Source: Sphaeroforma sirkka
Taxonomy: Eukaryota; Opisthokonta; Ichthyosporea; Ichthyophonida
Reading direction: 5' to 3'
Length of the DNA stretch: 32,500 nucleotides
NCBI GenBank assembly: GCA_001586965.3
Contig: LUCW03002621.1
Coordinates: 32,501-65,000, forward strand
Shown piece after piece: positions 1-14,313 of this stretch. The position numbers and the translations under genes were made by a program. The notes under the pieces were generated by a model that was not told the DNA's origin, did no database searches, and saw only the letters and a list, made by a program, of their open reading frames with translations. Positions within the stretch are counted from its first letter, which is position 1; every line of letters begins with the position of its first letter.

Positions 1-502
1 AAAATATAAAAAACTGTGTAACCAGCCAGTTGAAACCCCGATGGTAAACGCGCAGACGCGAAACGATTGATTGGTGTTTTAAAAAGTTAAAACGATTAAA
101 AAAAAAAAAGAGAACAAACTGATATTTACACCTATAGAGAGAGAGGGACTCCGTCCTCAGAGAGAGAGAGTAGAGAGGGCCTTGGCCGGCTGGCCCTGGG
201 CCCCCGGCACCTCTACTCTAGTCTGGGGGCTGGGGCTGGTCGGCGTCAGCCGTCAGGGGCCTGGGATTCGGCTGGGAAGGCTGGGATCCATACACGAGCA
301 AAATATGATATGTTCCATGACAGGCTAACTAATTAGGTAATTATCATGTTTTGGCGGGTAAAAATTTCACGGCGTCGGGCGTAGTACAAAATAATGTAAA
401 TATAAGCGAGTAGACGCAGTGTCATCAAATCGAACGTACTTTTTAAATATCTATATAGTGATTGAGTGGTCACGCACTGTCTCTAGTCATTCTCATGCCA
501 TC
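1..502. other. Sequence upstream of pepN; no gene seen
   Basis: The first 180 bases are A-rich, with short GA runs (139-175). Positions 180-300 are a GC-rich, G/C-run low-complexity block. From 300 to 502 the composition is mixed. A TATA-like TATAAG sits at 401, about 100 nt before the chosen start codon, and could be a core promoter element, but this is weak. No other coding sequence is supported. Confidence 0.5.
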
Positions 503-1065
503 ATGTGGCAAATTCAGTTCCGTGGACGTGCTTATATAGCTCATAAATGGAATAGCATAGTAAAAGGTAGACATACACGTGCCTTACAGACACTTCAAAG
601 CTCACAAGGCGTTACAAGGCCGTCCCTATGTCGGCCGCAGAAATGGACCAAAGTCTGTCCAGAGTTCCGTGAGCCTCAATTGACAGGGCGTAAGCTACAT
701 GTATCAACTCACTTACAGTCTCAAGCAGCTGCGGTGGTCAGATTGGCGGACTACACACCCTACCCCTACGAGCTGCAGACTGTCAATTTGGAGTTTACAC
801 TCAGGGGCGACCATGCCGAAGTGCAGTCCACCCTCAAGGTGACGCCCTTGCAAGGTATATATTCCCCTCTTGTAGCTACTGGTCGAGTTTCGTAAGGCTT
901 CACTCATTTTGTGTATAAAATCTACCGCTATATCTATTTCAGCAGCATGCATTCGGACATGCCAAAACAAACAGATACATACTTAGGCAGACTTCTGTAT
1001 GCATTGGAATATGCTTGCAGATTTATATCACACACACGAATACATATACACACATACGTGTACAA

Positions 1066-1117
<52 letters not shown>

Positions 1118-1233
1118 ACACACATACGAATACACATACACACATACGTGTACAATCACACACACACATGCACACACATACACACACACATACACACACA
1201 CACACACACCCACCCACACACACACGCACACAT

Positions 1234-1288
<55 letters not shown>

Positions 1289-3394
1289 TATATATATATA
1301 TACACACACACATACACACATATATATATATATATATATATAAGTATATTGCTAGCTATACATACGTACTTATTTTTCTTCTTCTGTGTATAAGAGCTGG
1401 ATTGCGATCATACTGGCTATAATTATAAGCCACACACTGCAGTGATCGTTGGCGTGCAGATGAGGTTTTATATGCTCACTGAGCTGCAGCATGATGGTTC
1501 CATGACTTGCTATGAATATTTTGTTGCAATCAACTGCATGCGGCCAATGGTGAATGGTCTTATCTAGAATAGTGTATATGACGAGACAAATGCAGCCTGG
1601 AAATCGCAGTGAGATTAGTATGTGCCCTAATCCCTTTGAAAGTACTCTACTTCTCGACGCGTTCATAGTATGCAATATGACTTTTTCTAGGTGCCACATC
1701 CTTAATCTTGGATGGAGATGCGAGTATCCTAAGCTTACAACAAGTATGTATAAATGGTGAAGAAATCAGTGGCGACTCGAAAATGCAAGTAGAACAGGAC
1801 AAACTTACGATTCACAATGTGACAGAACCGGCCGAGATACGTATCACTACTCGATTCAATGCCAAAGAGAATACAGAATTGGCGGGACTTTATAAAAGTG
1901 GAGACAACTTCTGCACGCAGGTAGGTGTACATTCTTTCACTGGGGTTAGTGCATATTTGGTTCTGTAAGCTCATTACACCGATCCAAGATAGAAGGATAG
2001 CTACCACCAGGCAAGGTTGTATGGAGTTTACAGCATAGCAGTCCTCTGTGCTGACTGAAACATCTGATGGCTCGTGTCGTAAATGGTAACGATATTGTTG
2101 GAAACAATTGTGGTTTGCACTTGGATTAGAGTCAAAGCACACACATGAGCCAAGGCTAGACGAGAGGGGCACACGGAATAACCAAATGAGCCACACATCC
2201 ATGCCACAAGGGTCTGTGCGTGTCCACGTGTCAAGGACCGATTTAGCGACATTAATTGATTTCTCTCAGGGGTACCTGTTGATCGCAGTAACAGTGAATT
2301 TGTGTTTGCGCATCACATTCACGTCAGACCATCAGCTGCAGAGCACGAGCTTGAAACTTAGAAAGTACATGTTGGAGGGTTGAAAACCTACTTATGTCTG
2401 CAGTGTTAAATCAATTCAATGTCAATATGTATATATATTCATGTCCTTTGCTTATCGAGCACCGTAGAAATTTGGGCTCAGCCACCCAATCTACATACCC
2501 TTGGGGCTATAAATAAAAATTTAAACACGGGAATAAGAGAATGAGAGTTTTCATTTCCAGTTGCTTCTGTGCGAGTGGGCCGGGATCATCACAGCTCACA
2601 CTTAAAAATCAGTGTATCATGATAGAACACTACATATCATCATATATGGCAACCTCCCATCCACGGAAGGAACTCATCAATAGAATGATCCTGGAAATAG
2701 AGTATCAAGATCCCAAATTCTCTACAGTGCGTGGGAAACTAATCCATCACAGATTTTGCCTAGCGACTGAGTTTTTTTTACTCACCTAACGGGAATTGTG
2801 AGTGTGACCCCTCATCATCTCAGAATCAGTTACCTTAGTTTTGGCTTAGCATCATAATTGCGCTTGTAGTTCTGACACCTGCGATGACATCAACAAATAT
2901 ACAATTGATTCCTTATCATTACCAATAATTATGAGTATTGCTTCTTACTGTAGTGCGAGGCAGAGGGATTCCGACGCATTACATACTTCCCCGACCGACC
3001 TGATGTGATGAGCACCTATACCACCACCATTCACGCTGACAGGGAAAAGTTCCCCGTGATGCTAAGCAATGGCAACCTGGTATCTGAACAGGTAAGTTTG
3101 GTGTTGATCAATCAACAGATTTATTCCGATAACCCGGGACACATAGCCAGCCATCCTCGTGTGTATATTATAGCAGAGAGCCTTTGCACCAGACAACTCT
3201 GTGCTCGATTGCATAAAACGGTCGTTGGTGGTATTCGCAAACAAAAACATAGATAAACTTATGCGAGCTTTAATACATACGTATAACAGACTTGCAAACA
3301 AACTTGCACATATGCATGAACGCGATTGAAGCAAAGTTTTTTTACCTTTTCTTATCACGAATAGTTTTTTTTTGTCCTTAGTACTTGATATGCG

Positions 3395-3434
<40 letters not shown>

Positions 3435-3471
3435 ATCGCACACACACACACACACACACATCACACACATA

Positions 3472-3513
<42 letters not shown>

Positions 3514-3584
3514 CACAACATACATACATACATACATGCACACGCACACACACACACACACACACACACCACACACACACGTAT

Positions 3585-3642
<58 letters not shown>

Positions 3643-3742
3643 CGTTTTTTTACCATATATATATATATATATACATTAATATATATATATACAGACACAC
3701 ACACATATACACACACGCGCACATGCATACACAGAGACAGAC

Positions 3743-3788
<46 letters not shown>

Positions 3789-6700
3789 GTATATATACTC
3801 TCAGACACCGCATTCATACAAAGTGCTTTAACACACCGTCATATCCGTTCACGTATCGCAGAAGGTTTCGTCTAAGGACAGTTCGATGCATTCGGCTACG
3901 TGGCACGATCCCTGGCCCAAGCCATCTTACCTGTTCGCTCTCGTTGCAGGCAATCTCACGGCTACAAGGGACACATTTTGCACGCAATCGGTAGGGATGC
4001 AATGTAACACTTGGTGGACCCGAATGCGAATTATGTATATATCAAATTAGCTTGTGTTCAATCTTTACCTGTCACTACTTACGTCCAGCGTGTACTCGGC
4101 TCAGTAGCGGTAGTGCGTGTGGTGGCGTGGCTTGTGGTGTTGTACTGTAACCTAGTGTAGAATGCGATAGTATGTGTGGTGGTGTGCCATGTGGTGTTGT
4201 ATTGTAACCTAGTGTAGAATGTGATAGTGTGTGGTGGTGTGACATGTGGTGTTGTATTGTAATCTAGTGTAGAATATGATGAGTAGTGTGTGGTGGTGTG
4301 TCATGTGGTGTTCTATTGCAACCTAGTGCAGAATGAGATGTATTGTGCGGTTGTTCTGTGGTGTTTTGATTTGTGTGCTCTGCCGTGTTCTTTAACGTGG
4401 CTGTGGTAATGGCTGTGGCTGTGGCTGTGGCTGTGGCTGTGGCTGCTGTGGCTGTGTGGCTGTGGCTGTGGCTGTGGCTGTGGCTGTGGCTGGCTGTGGC
4501 TGTGGCTGTGGCTGTGGCTGTGGCTGTGGCTGTGGCTGTGGCTGTGGCTGTGGCTGTGGCTGTGGCTGTGTGGCTGCTGTGGCTGTGGCTGTGGCTGTGG
4601 CTGTGGCTGTGGATGTGGCTGTGGCTGTGGCTATGGCTTGTTTGGTTGTACCCCATCTGCGCCTCGACCCGCGGTGGCTTATTTCGCTGCATGTGGAACA
4701 CTGCAATTTGTCCCTGAGCAAAGGAGCACAACGATGGGCTAGTATTTGTAAATGCACAGTACGTCAATCGGTATTTTAACAAACCAGGGTTGATTTTGAT
4801 GTCACAGCGGTTCTCGTCATTGGAAACAAATGTCCATTGACCAGTGTAGAGAGGGTCGTTTCGGAATTTGGGGCCATATTAGGATAGGGGAATTACGAAG
4901 AATTTACTAGTTGTTGGGAAGACATAATTTACAAGTACATGGCAAGACCTTCTGGATGACGGGAAGATAATTTAGTTTTCTTGCCCCTCTGTGACTACTA
5001 TTAATTCTATGATGCCCTTGCGTCAGAGGGTCATGAAAATTAGATTATTGAAGAATCGGGCAATTTATTCTAATCCTTTTTTTTTAAATTTGGAAACCGT
5101 TTACAGATGAACATGTTTATTCAAGTATTTAGTTTATTTCTATATTTTGATTAGGGAAAAAATGTTGATTTGGTTATTTGGACAGACCCACACAACGCCC
5201 ATCTCACAGCCCATGCAATGGGCAGTCTCCAACGCGCAATGAAATGGTGAGTATTGTGTCTTTCTTTTCGATGGGTTTTGGTTGTGGGATTATATTTGCA
5301 CGGAAAGAAATGATGCGGCACACCCATATGTGATGAGCATACGTTTGCATATGTGTAACATCCGTTGAGTGTACCGCCTACAACCGCGAAACAGATTAGC
5401 GAGCGACGCACTCAATAGGTCATACTTGAGAAAAATCTCTCATCCAATCAAATGTACACATCTGATACGCAATGGCCTTCCTACGGCTCCAAAGCATCAC
5501 GTAATATTGATATCTCGTTTGCTATCTAGCACAAGATTGTTTTTTATTCTTAAAGTGCCATGTTGCATATGTATCTCCCGGACATAATTGATGAACATGA
5601 TTCCTTATCCCAAACATAACGTCTTGCATCTAATTTTGCAGGGACGAAGATCGCTTTGGCTTGGAATACGATCTCGAATTGTTCAATATTGTGGCCGTGG
5701 ATGACTTCAATATGGGTGCGATGGAGAACAAGTCTCTCAATGTCTTCAATTCCCGGCTAGTGCTCGCTTCCCCAGGTAAAGCGGTACAATCTGATATATG
5801 CGCAAATATATAAATAGCTTCGTGTTCAATTGTAGTTGTTCTTCTTGTTGCCGGAAGTTATTATTGTAGTGCAAATTGCGTAACATTTGAAATATATTTC
5901 AGGCGGACTGTAATCCAAGAAATAGTCCTAGACTGATTTGGACCGAATAGGTACATTTATTTTTTGAATGATTGTTCGCATGAACAATCTAGTGACGAAA
6001 CTTGAAAACCTATAACGCCACTTGCTGACTCTGATCGGACAATTGTGTGTGAGAGTTCTCTGCAATAAGGTTATACGGAAGTGGAAAACTCGCACTTTTA
6101 TTGATCTGGGCCCAATTCAGATGACTGTGCGTCTCCGGAACACTTGCGTATATTTGTAGCACAACGCACACAAACTTGTTGAGTTTCATGCATCGATTGG
6201 TCCAATGCTCGAATATAGTATTTACGCTACCAACCCCACTCTCACACTCCTCAGACACCGCAACCGATCTGTCGTACGAACAAATCGAAAGTGTCGTGGG
6301 CCACGAGTATTTCCAGTAAGTCACATTCTGGGACTATTCGATCACTGTCCTCCCCCCTGAATTGCTGAGGTTTTACTTTCTTCTTTTTTTTTCCCCAAGT
6401 CACGCGTTGGGTTTTGTTGCTCGGACCACGTCTGTAGTTTTGGTTGTGGCTTATATTACTACGAACAAAGCCAGATAAAAAAACAACATTCATTCTCATT
6501 TTATTGGAATTGATCAATGGGCATGGATTTGACTTCATGCAGTAATTGGACGGGCAATCGCATAACGTGCCGTGATTGGTTTCAGCTGAGTTTAAAGGAA
6601 GGGTTGACAGTATTTCGGGATCAAGAATTCACTATGGGTGTGTACTTCCACATAATTTCAGTTGTTTTTGTATCTGTCCGTGTGTATATGTGTTTATATA

Positions 6701-9700
6701 CATGTACATGTATAGGTTCATGTACCTTATATGAGAATGCAGTATGTGCGTGTTTTGTCTGGTTGATATTGTGTATGTATGCTTGCGAACGGATCTGTAT
6801 AGTTGTATGGTCGCTCATAATCGTATTATTTTCTAATACAGTCTAGCTACAATTATATGTACACGTATTTGTGTGAATGTGGCATTGTATGTGTGTACGT
6901 ATGCAAATTTATGTGTGTATGCTTTTGTGCTTGTTATCGAGTATGTACTTGCACATGTGACGTTGAGACAGAGAAAGAGCAGATATGAAGAGACATGTAC
7001 TTGCGCGAACGTCTCTAGAATTCGTGAAAAGTGTAATTGCTCCCATTTTCATCTCTACGTGCACGAGCCTAAGGATCCATTACAAGAGAATTCATTCGTC
7101 TACAACACACGCCAAATTAAAACGCATCAAAACCATACCTGCACGCACGAGTGATTTGCATGTGTGAGCTGACATCTGGAGTGTCACAAGAAACGCGTGT
7201 TTGATACCTTGGTCACCATCAATGAGCTCGAACCAATGTTACGTCTGCCTACCATCCCTTTTTCTGACTATATATTCCATACTTAGTGCATGTTGAGTGC
7301 ACGCGCATCCGAAGACTTGCACACACGCGAGAACGGTAGTATGTGCTCAGTTATGTTTTGTTCTAGATAAAATTACACCCAGCCTAGAGTACGCCCAAAA
7401 ACCTGCATGAACGTTCTTTGGAACCTGTGCGCTTGACTAGAACGAAAAAACAAGTTTGGATGTGAAAACACATGAGACACCAATAAAAGGGTAACACCCT
7501 GCCCAGATGTCTTCAATGATGAGACACTCACTCACAATTTGTGGTCTAAATCAACGATGTTCAGCATCTGCGCAGTCACCAGATTATATATTCAAGCGAG
7601 TCTTCGAGTCATATTTCGGGTATGACAGGTTACGATGCAGCCGTACATTACCGACTTAGAGTGCACTTTTAAACAATGTTTGAGGGTGTCGTGCCATTTC
7701 ACATGAAGGTCTGCACACGACTTTCGAGGTCTACGATTTCAACTTTGCACTTTAGCGAAGCAACTAATTTGCGAGGTAGCAACGGCATGGATCAGACCAA
7801 ACCTCGACACACAACTCACACAACGATGAACTGCTCTGCAAACACACCTGAATTACACTCAACGCAGGCGTGGGGGTGCACTGTTTATATATCTTCAACA
7901 ATATTCGTGGATCTGTACTCGCGTTTCGTGACACACACCAACGGGTGATGGGATATGTGTTGTCGCCAATTCTTTTCAGGGTGACCGAACTAGTTTCCAC
8001 ATCTACACATCATTCAAGGCAAATAAATACAATCTATCAAGGACTTGGATGCGCTCTCGTTATGGACGTGTATTCAGGCCGGCAGCATTGATGGTCGGAG
8101 TTGCGTAGCACCAATTCGCCAATCAAGAAACCTCTTCAAAAGCTTTCGATCGTAAGGAGAGGGAGGGTCACCAGGGGAGACCCACATCCTCCACCTAGTT
8201 AATACATACTCAAACAATCCACGCACATTGTTCACCAGTGCCTAGCTACTCCCAAGCCATTCTTGTACAAGACTTGCGTGTACGTACTCATGTTCTGATT
8301 CTGCCCACAGATCTCCACTCTCGTCCCGTGGCGCGTATCAACGATGTTCGGAACCTACGCAGCCGCCAATTCGCGGAGGATAAGTCGGGAATGAGTCATC
8401 CTGTTCGGCCGATTTCATATGAGAAAATCGACAATTTCTACACAGCCACCATTTATGAGAAAGGCGCGGAGGTGATAAGGATGTACTATACACTCTTAGG
8501 GAAGGTACGCAATCGGTGACGATGGACGCTTTGTCGTACATAAAGAGTGTAGTTTTTATGTTTGAAGCTGCGCGCAATGGACCTCAGTGACTCTGTGAAG
8601 CTTAAGGTCTATCGCCTTGCGGTGTGATGCATGCCAAAGAATCCGATGGTTTCATCAGAAGTCATGTTGATATGTCCCAATCAATGTTCATTCTAACTAT
8701 CAGTATCTGACATCACTTCACAGGCGAAGTTCCGCAAAGCGATCGATCTTTACTTCGAACGGCACGACGGTCAGGTACTATTTCTTCGCCCTGTGCCCTC
8801 GTCTTTGTATCATTTTGTCATTTGTTTCTGACAAAGCTTGTACTACAAGTGGTGACTAGGGCTTAGGGTCTAGGTCTTTGTAGTGGTTGTAGTGGTACGC
8901 AGCCCACAAGTTTCTGTATCGCATGTTTGTTTTCTGAGAGGTGGGGGTTGGCCAGGTCTTTCACACTCAATTCAAGCAGGCGGTATACTTGAATGTAGAC
9001 ATTTGTCCACTCATTATAGGTTTCTCGTTTCTAAATTGGGGTGGCATTCCCGCCGTTGTGCTTTATCTCGTTCAAAGGCGGTTGTATAATTTATGGTGCG
9101 TGTGGTCTACTCTATTGTGCTGGCCAGCTCACAATCAAATGATTGTGTGAAACTTTGTGACGTACACACTGATTCTACATAGGAAGCATTGAGATGATAC
9201 CGATTCCTCAACTTCTAAACTAGAATATTGGTGCGTTGTCACCGTTTTAAATTAGTATTGTCTTGAACTCCATTGTGTCAGGGGTTACTTAGTTCAGAAT
9301 TGTATCACATTTTGATGTATTAGAGGTAACTTTTCAGTGTAGAATTGTATCAATGGTTTATGTATAAAGGGTTACTTTGAGGCTGCCAGTCCTTGTTATT
9401 TAGTTTATGTAAGCCCTGGTGGATGGGGTATAAACGAGTTTATATAAGCCCTGGTGGATCGGGTAAAAACGTACTTGAACGATTCTCGGTAGTCTGATGG
9501 TGGTTATGAGTCATGGCGCCTTCGGGGCTTGTAAGTCTGGTACTAGTGTCAACTGTTTTCAGTATTGCCTCTCCACCATATCGGTTCATCAGAAATAATA
9601 TTTTTGAAACTCAGTTTCCTACACTTGATAGCGTCATCAATTGCTCTGAGTTGATCTTGGTGATGGGTAGATTGATTCGTTCTAGCTACTGCATACTACT

Positions 9701-12700
9701 GCTATCAATTCGTATCACTCAAAGCATACACGTATGCTCACATACGCGTATAAGGGTACATATCACGGGAGTAACGGGCAATAGGTTTATCTGACGGAAT
9801 AAGTTTTGGCAGAGATTTTTGAGAATCTCTGATTCAGCTTAGGGATATCACAAATACCATGCGTCATACACGTAGCACAAAAGAAACCACAAAGCGACGG
9901 AACACATATTCACGCACACGCACAATACACACACTACACAATACAACTGCACACACACACGTATACCTGCCACACATGTTCATATATGTTCTTATATTAC
10001 TACAATTACACACACACACCTACATACCTGTCCATATATGTTCTTGTATCCTTCATTCGCACTTGCTCCATCCAGGCGTGCACGACAGACGACTTCTTCG
10101 CTGTGATGTCTGAGGTGTCGTCTGTGCCGCTCGATGGCTTTGAGCGGTGGTACACACAGGCGGGAACACCAGTGCTTAAGGTGTCATCTGAATATCTAAA
10201 GGACACGCAGCAGCTCAGGCTCAGGTCAGTTGCTGTGAGTCATAGTCCAATGCATTGCACTGTGGTACATATCTTTTGAAAAATGTGGTTAAGACAATAT
10301 TCGAGTACATTTGGGCTAGGTCGGTTGGTATCAGTCGCCCTGGAATAGTCTTGGGTACAACCCGTTGCCATGCGCAGTGGTAGACACACTTCTGTGAGAA
10401 CATGATCAACTGATTGTAAGTGTGTTTAAGCGGCCCCAAGCAATCTGAAACATTAATGGGGCGGTGTTTATCCATTCTGTGGGAATAGGAGACTGGTAGC
10501 AATCACATGCCCAGCTTCATTTTTACAGACCTTCGTCACCTCATGAAAAACGGCTACCGCAAGTTGCGATGGTTCGGAGTGTCGGAAGGTGGTGTTGTTG
10601 CTGGCTGTTTCTACAGCCAATCACACAACTCGGCTAGGCATCAATCTCTAAACAGAACGTGTCAAGTGTCAATGTGTTAATTGCCGCGCACCCGAACAAA
10701 CACACCAGTGCACCACGCGACGTTGGTTTGCGTCAGACGAATTATCAGTCTGCCGTGGATGATTTAAGATATACATTAGAAACCATCTTCACGCGAAGAT
10801 GTCCTCGTTCGTCCCGACACCAGCGATCCCACCTGTCTCACTCTTTTCAGCTTGCAGCGCCTTGTCATTTGACGTGAGAAATTCGATGACTTGCGACCTT
10901 ATGCATTGTGCAGCCAGGCAGCTGTTAGCCTAACCCTAAAACCCAAGCAGCTGCTAAGCCTAACCCTAAAACCTAAGCAGCTGTTAAGCCTAACCTTAGA
11001 ACTCAAAGCAGCTCTTAAGTGGGAATATGCCACAGGGTATCTAAACTGCTTGTTTGTACTCCACGACACCACACACGCAGTTTGCAACAGGTTTTGCCCA
11101 CCCCACCAGAAGCGCACCCGGTTGAACATGTGGGCCCGCAATTCATACCGGTATCAACCGGATTACTGGATGACAACGGCAACGATCTGCCCCTTACCAG
11201 CTACAGCTATCAGGAGGGTATGGTGTAGTTGTAGAGCACATATGTTTCTGTGTGTATTTATTGTAACTGTGCTGGCTTGTGACTGGGCTTGGTCGCCAGC
11301 AAAGTAAAAACCATCGCAGCACAACTATGAAGCGCATACTATATGTAGAAGTATCTGTCATCTGTGCTGGTACATTTCTTGACTCAATGTGTTCACACTG
11401 CTACTGATGACCTCAATTGGTCCGAATGCACAAACGTGTCAATGTTTATCTCTAAGCACGCTGCTTCTGAGACACTGGCATCTCGTGTTCACTTTGATTC
11501 GTTCATTATCTGATCCATCTGTGCGAACATCACTTACTTTAAGTATTGAGTTTCACTCTGTTAATTGTTGACTTGTACTCTATCTGATGATATGTTTTAT
11601 CAGGTTCCGGACAGACCATAACAACGACCGTAGACCAGGGAACTACTACCGCTGTACTGCCGTTTAAAGCATTTTCTGGCGAGTTTCTGATCAACAATGT
11701 TCCCCAGAAGCCAGCTGTAAGTGCCATTCATAGATGCGAGTGATCAATAGCGTGTGGGCTGATATTTATTTGCTATGTCTATTGAAACCATCAGTGCTGT
11801 TGATACCCCTGAGTGCTATATATGTTCACGAACTTAGTGCAAACTGCGTATGCTATTCATGTTTGAGTACTTATTTGCAAGGCTATACTAGTGCGGGCAA
11901 CTACACATACTCAAAATCTCTAGATACACACAATCTCTAAAAACAAACAATTCCTAAAAACAAACAATCCCTCAAAACAAGCAATCCCTGATAACAAACG
12001 ATCATGAAAAGCAAACAATCCCTAAAAACAAACAAATCCTGAAAGCAATCAAGCCCTAAAAAAGAAAAAATCCTAAAACAAACAAAATCCTATAAACAAA
12101 CAATACCTAAAAACTATCAATCCCTAAAAACAAACAAACCCTAAAAACAAACAATCGCTGAAAACAAATCCCTGAAAACGAACAATCCCTAGAAACAAAC
12201 AATCCCTAAAAACAAACGATCCCTAAAAACAAATAATCACTGAAAACAAACGATTCCTAAAAACAAACAAAACCCAAAAGCAATCAAACCCTAAAAACAA
12301 TAAATCCCTCGTAACAGGCGGTGTCTCTGCTGCGTGATTTTAGTGCTCCAGTTGTATTGCACTACAATCAAACAGCGGAAGAGCTACAGCATCTCGCCAA
12401 ACACGACTCCAATCCGTTTAATCGGTACGAGAGCACTCAGAAACTTGCACGGCTGGCGATTAGTGCATCATACTATCAGGTACGTTGGTCTGGGTTATGT
12501 TTTGCACCTATTCTATTTAGATTACGAGCGTGCATGGACATTTGTGTGTTGCTCATATCGAGGCTACTGTGTACCTGATAGATGTGTATTTGCTGTGTTC
12601 CCCATGCACGAGTGCAGTGTCTACACAATACGCAGCACTGATAAACAATTTGAAGAGACTTCTTCAAGTGGTCATGTTCTATGAGCCTCTGCTAGTTTTC

Positions 12701-14223
12701 GGCTAAGTCCGTACGCATTTTGTCGGTGTACCTGACAAGTGAAATGCAAAATGCGTATGTGGAATCCGTGTGCAGGGGTAGCCAGTGGCAACGGAATGAC
12801 AAACCTACTTATGTCAGATGATAAGTACATTTCGTGGGTTGGCTTTACAATGCACAGTCACATTCGTCAGATAAGGCACACATGCGATACATATGGTTGG
12901 TGTTAAGTCAGCGGTGACAAATAGGCTCTGCATATGTGGCGGACAGCCAGATTCTGATCAATGCACATAAGCACAGCTCAGTAATTGATGTAAAAAAACT
13001 CATCGAGCGGCTTCTCAGTTTAACATCCATATAAGCCCGCCCCAATCACCAAGAGCAATTCTCGTCTGCACACGCTTCAATTTGGGATACCTTATGTGTC
13101 CTTTGATTGATCGCTGATATTCGTTCTTGCATGCTCCAGAGCAGTTTTTGCATGACAGGTTTCCTTTCATATATAATTGTTTCTAAAACCTCGATACTTC
13201 TGATTCCTCAGGAGGCCAACTTTATTAAATTATCAATCGGCGCTCATGCTTACCTACTACTTCCACAACACTGGAGAACTCGATCTTAGCCTCATGCATA
13301 CCAGGCCAACTGAATTTCCATACTTTGATTGGTTCTGAGTCATATACTGAATGATACATTTGATAATGCTGCGGTTTTTGATGCATTTGATTCCAAGCCA
13401 ACTGATGTACCACGCTTTCGTTGGTTCTGAGTTAAATACAGAATGATACATTTGATAATGCTGCGGTTTTTGGTTCATTCAATACACAGGAGTCGAACCA
13501 CGCGACCACCTTCAACGAAGCACTGGCCACAGCCCACGGCAATGCTCTCGAAAAAGGAGACTACTCTCAGACAGGTATTGCAAGCACTTGTGTACTTATG
13601 ACGGGTTGCTTACACCTACGCTTACCTATCAACTACCTACGCCTACGCTTTCATAACATCGTCGTGCGGATGCATTCACACGTGAATGTTGTGTGATTTC
13701 TGTATTACGCGTACACTCACCTGCACTTTGTACGATTATATGGCGATTTTGCAAAAGCTTCTATCATATTGTATATGCGCGTTTACATAGAAATCAGCAC
13801 AATATAGTACGTCTTTTGATGCGATTGCAGGGGGACGGGTTCGTTCTCTATCCCGAGGTGTGCCTGAGCCGTACAACAACTCTAAATTGTGTATTAGGCA
13901 CACAGACCTATTCCGAATAGAAGTTGGTTCTAATTTCACCATCAACCGACCGAACACAGTGACCAAACTCGACCCGGCAGCAGTGGCGCAGATGCTCTCA
14001 TTGCCCTCAATTGAAGAACTAGGACCGCTGCTCATTCAGGACATCACAGACTCCCCTAAAGACCCACTATTAGACCCTTTGCTACTTAATGGGTATGTCA
14101 ATGATAGGTTACGCCGGGAAAAGACCGCCAATGAGGTCATTTGATACTGAATGGCAACCGATAGGCACACAGTGCCATACACCTCGGGCGCGGCCAGTAA
14201 ATGAGTCTTCGAAAATATCTTGT

Positions 14224-14313
<90 letters not shown>

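Larger units (their letters stand above)
503..3990 (+). other. pepN: PepN exons 1-4: presequence and N-terminal beta domain
   Basis: Exon 1 encodes a presequence-like N-terminus. Its first 50 or so residues contain many Arg/Lys/Ser and no Asp or Glu, which is typical of a mitochondrial targeting peptide. The PepN domain then begins at about residue 85 ([12 protein letters not shown]). Exon 2 carries the conserved [14 protein letters not shown] stretch, exon 3 CEAEGF, PDRPDV and the LSNGNLV turn, and exon 4 the [15 protein letters not shown] segment that leads into the catalytic domain. Exon 1 ends in phase 1 (CAAG/GTATAT); exons 2 to 4 end in phase 0. The acidic-free start argues against a cytosolic bacterial-style N-terminus, but no cleavage site can be fixed by eye. 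Confidence 0.88.

Noticed and set aside
911..1393. Long Thr-His / Tyr-Ile open frames over 1000-1400 and 3370-3875
   Set aside because: They are CA and TA microsatellites inside pepN introns; the frames stay open only because the units lack stops.
4264..4782. 172-codon minus-strand and 114-codon plus-strand frames over the GGCTGT array
   Set aside because: Pure repeat translation (Ala-Thr, Gln-Pro, Ala-Val, Trp-Leu) within intron 4; no non-repeat domain.
10891..11307. 138-codon plus-strand frame with [10 protein letters not shown] repeats
   Set aside because: It reads the intronic 30-bp repeat and then exon 12 in the wrong frame; the homologous reading of exon 12 is a different frame with correct splice phase.
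13860..14144. Extending exon 16 upstream to 13860
   Set aside because: The residues before VTKLDPAA do not match the family, and the AG at 13959 gives exact phase agreement with exon 15.
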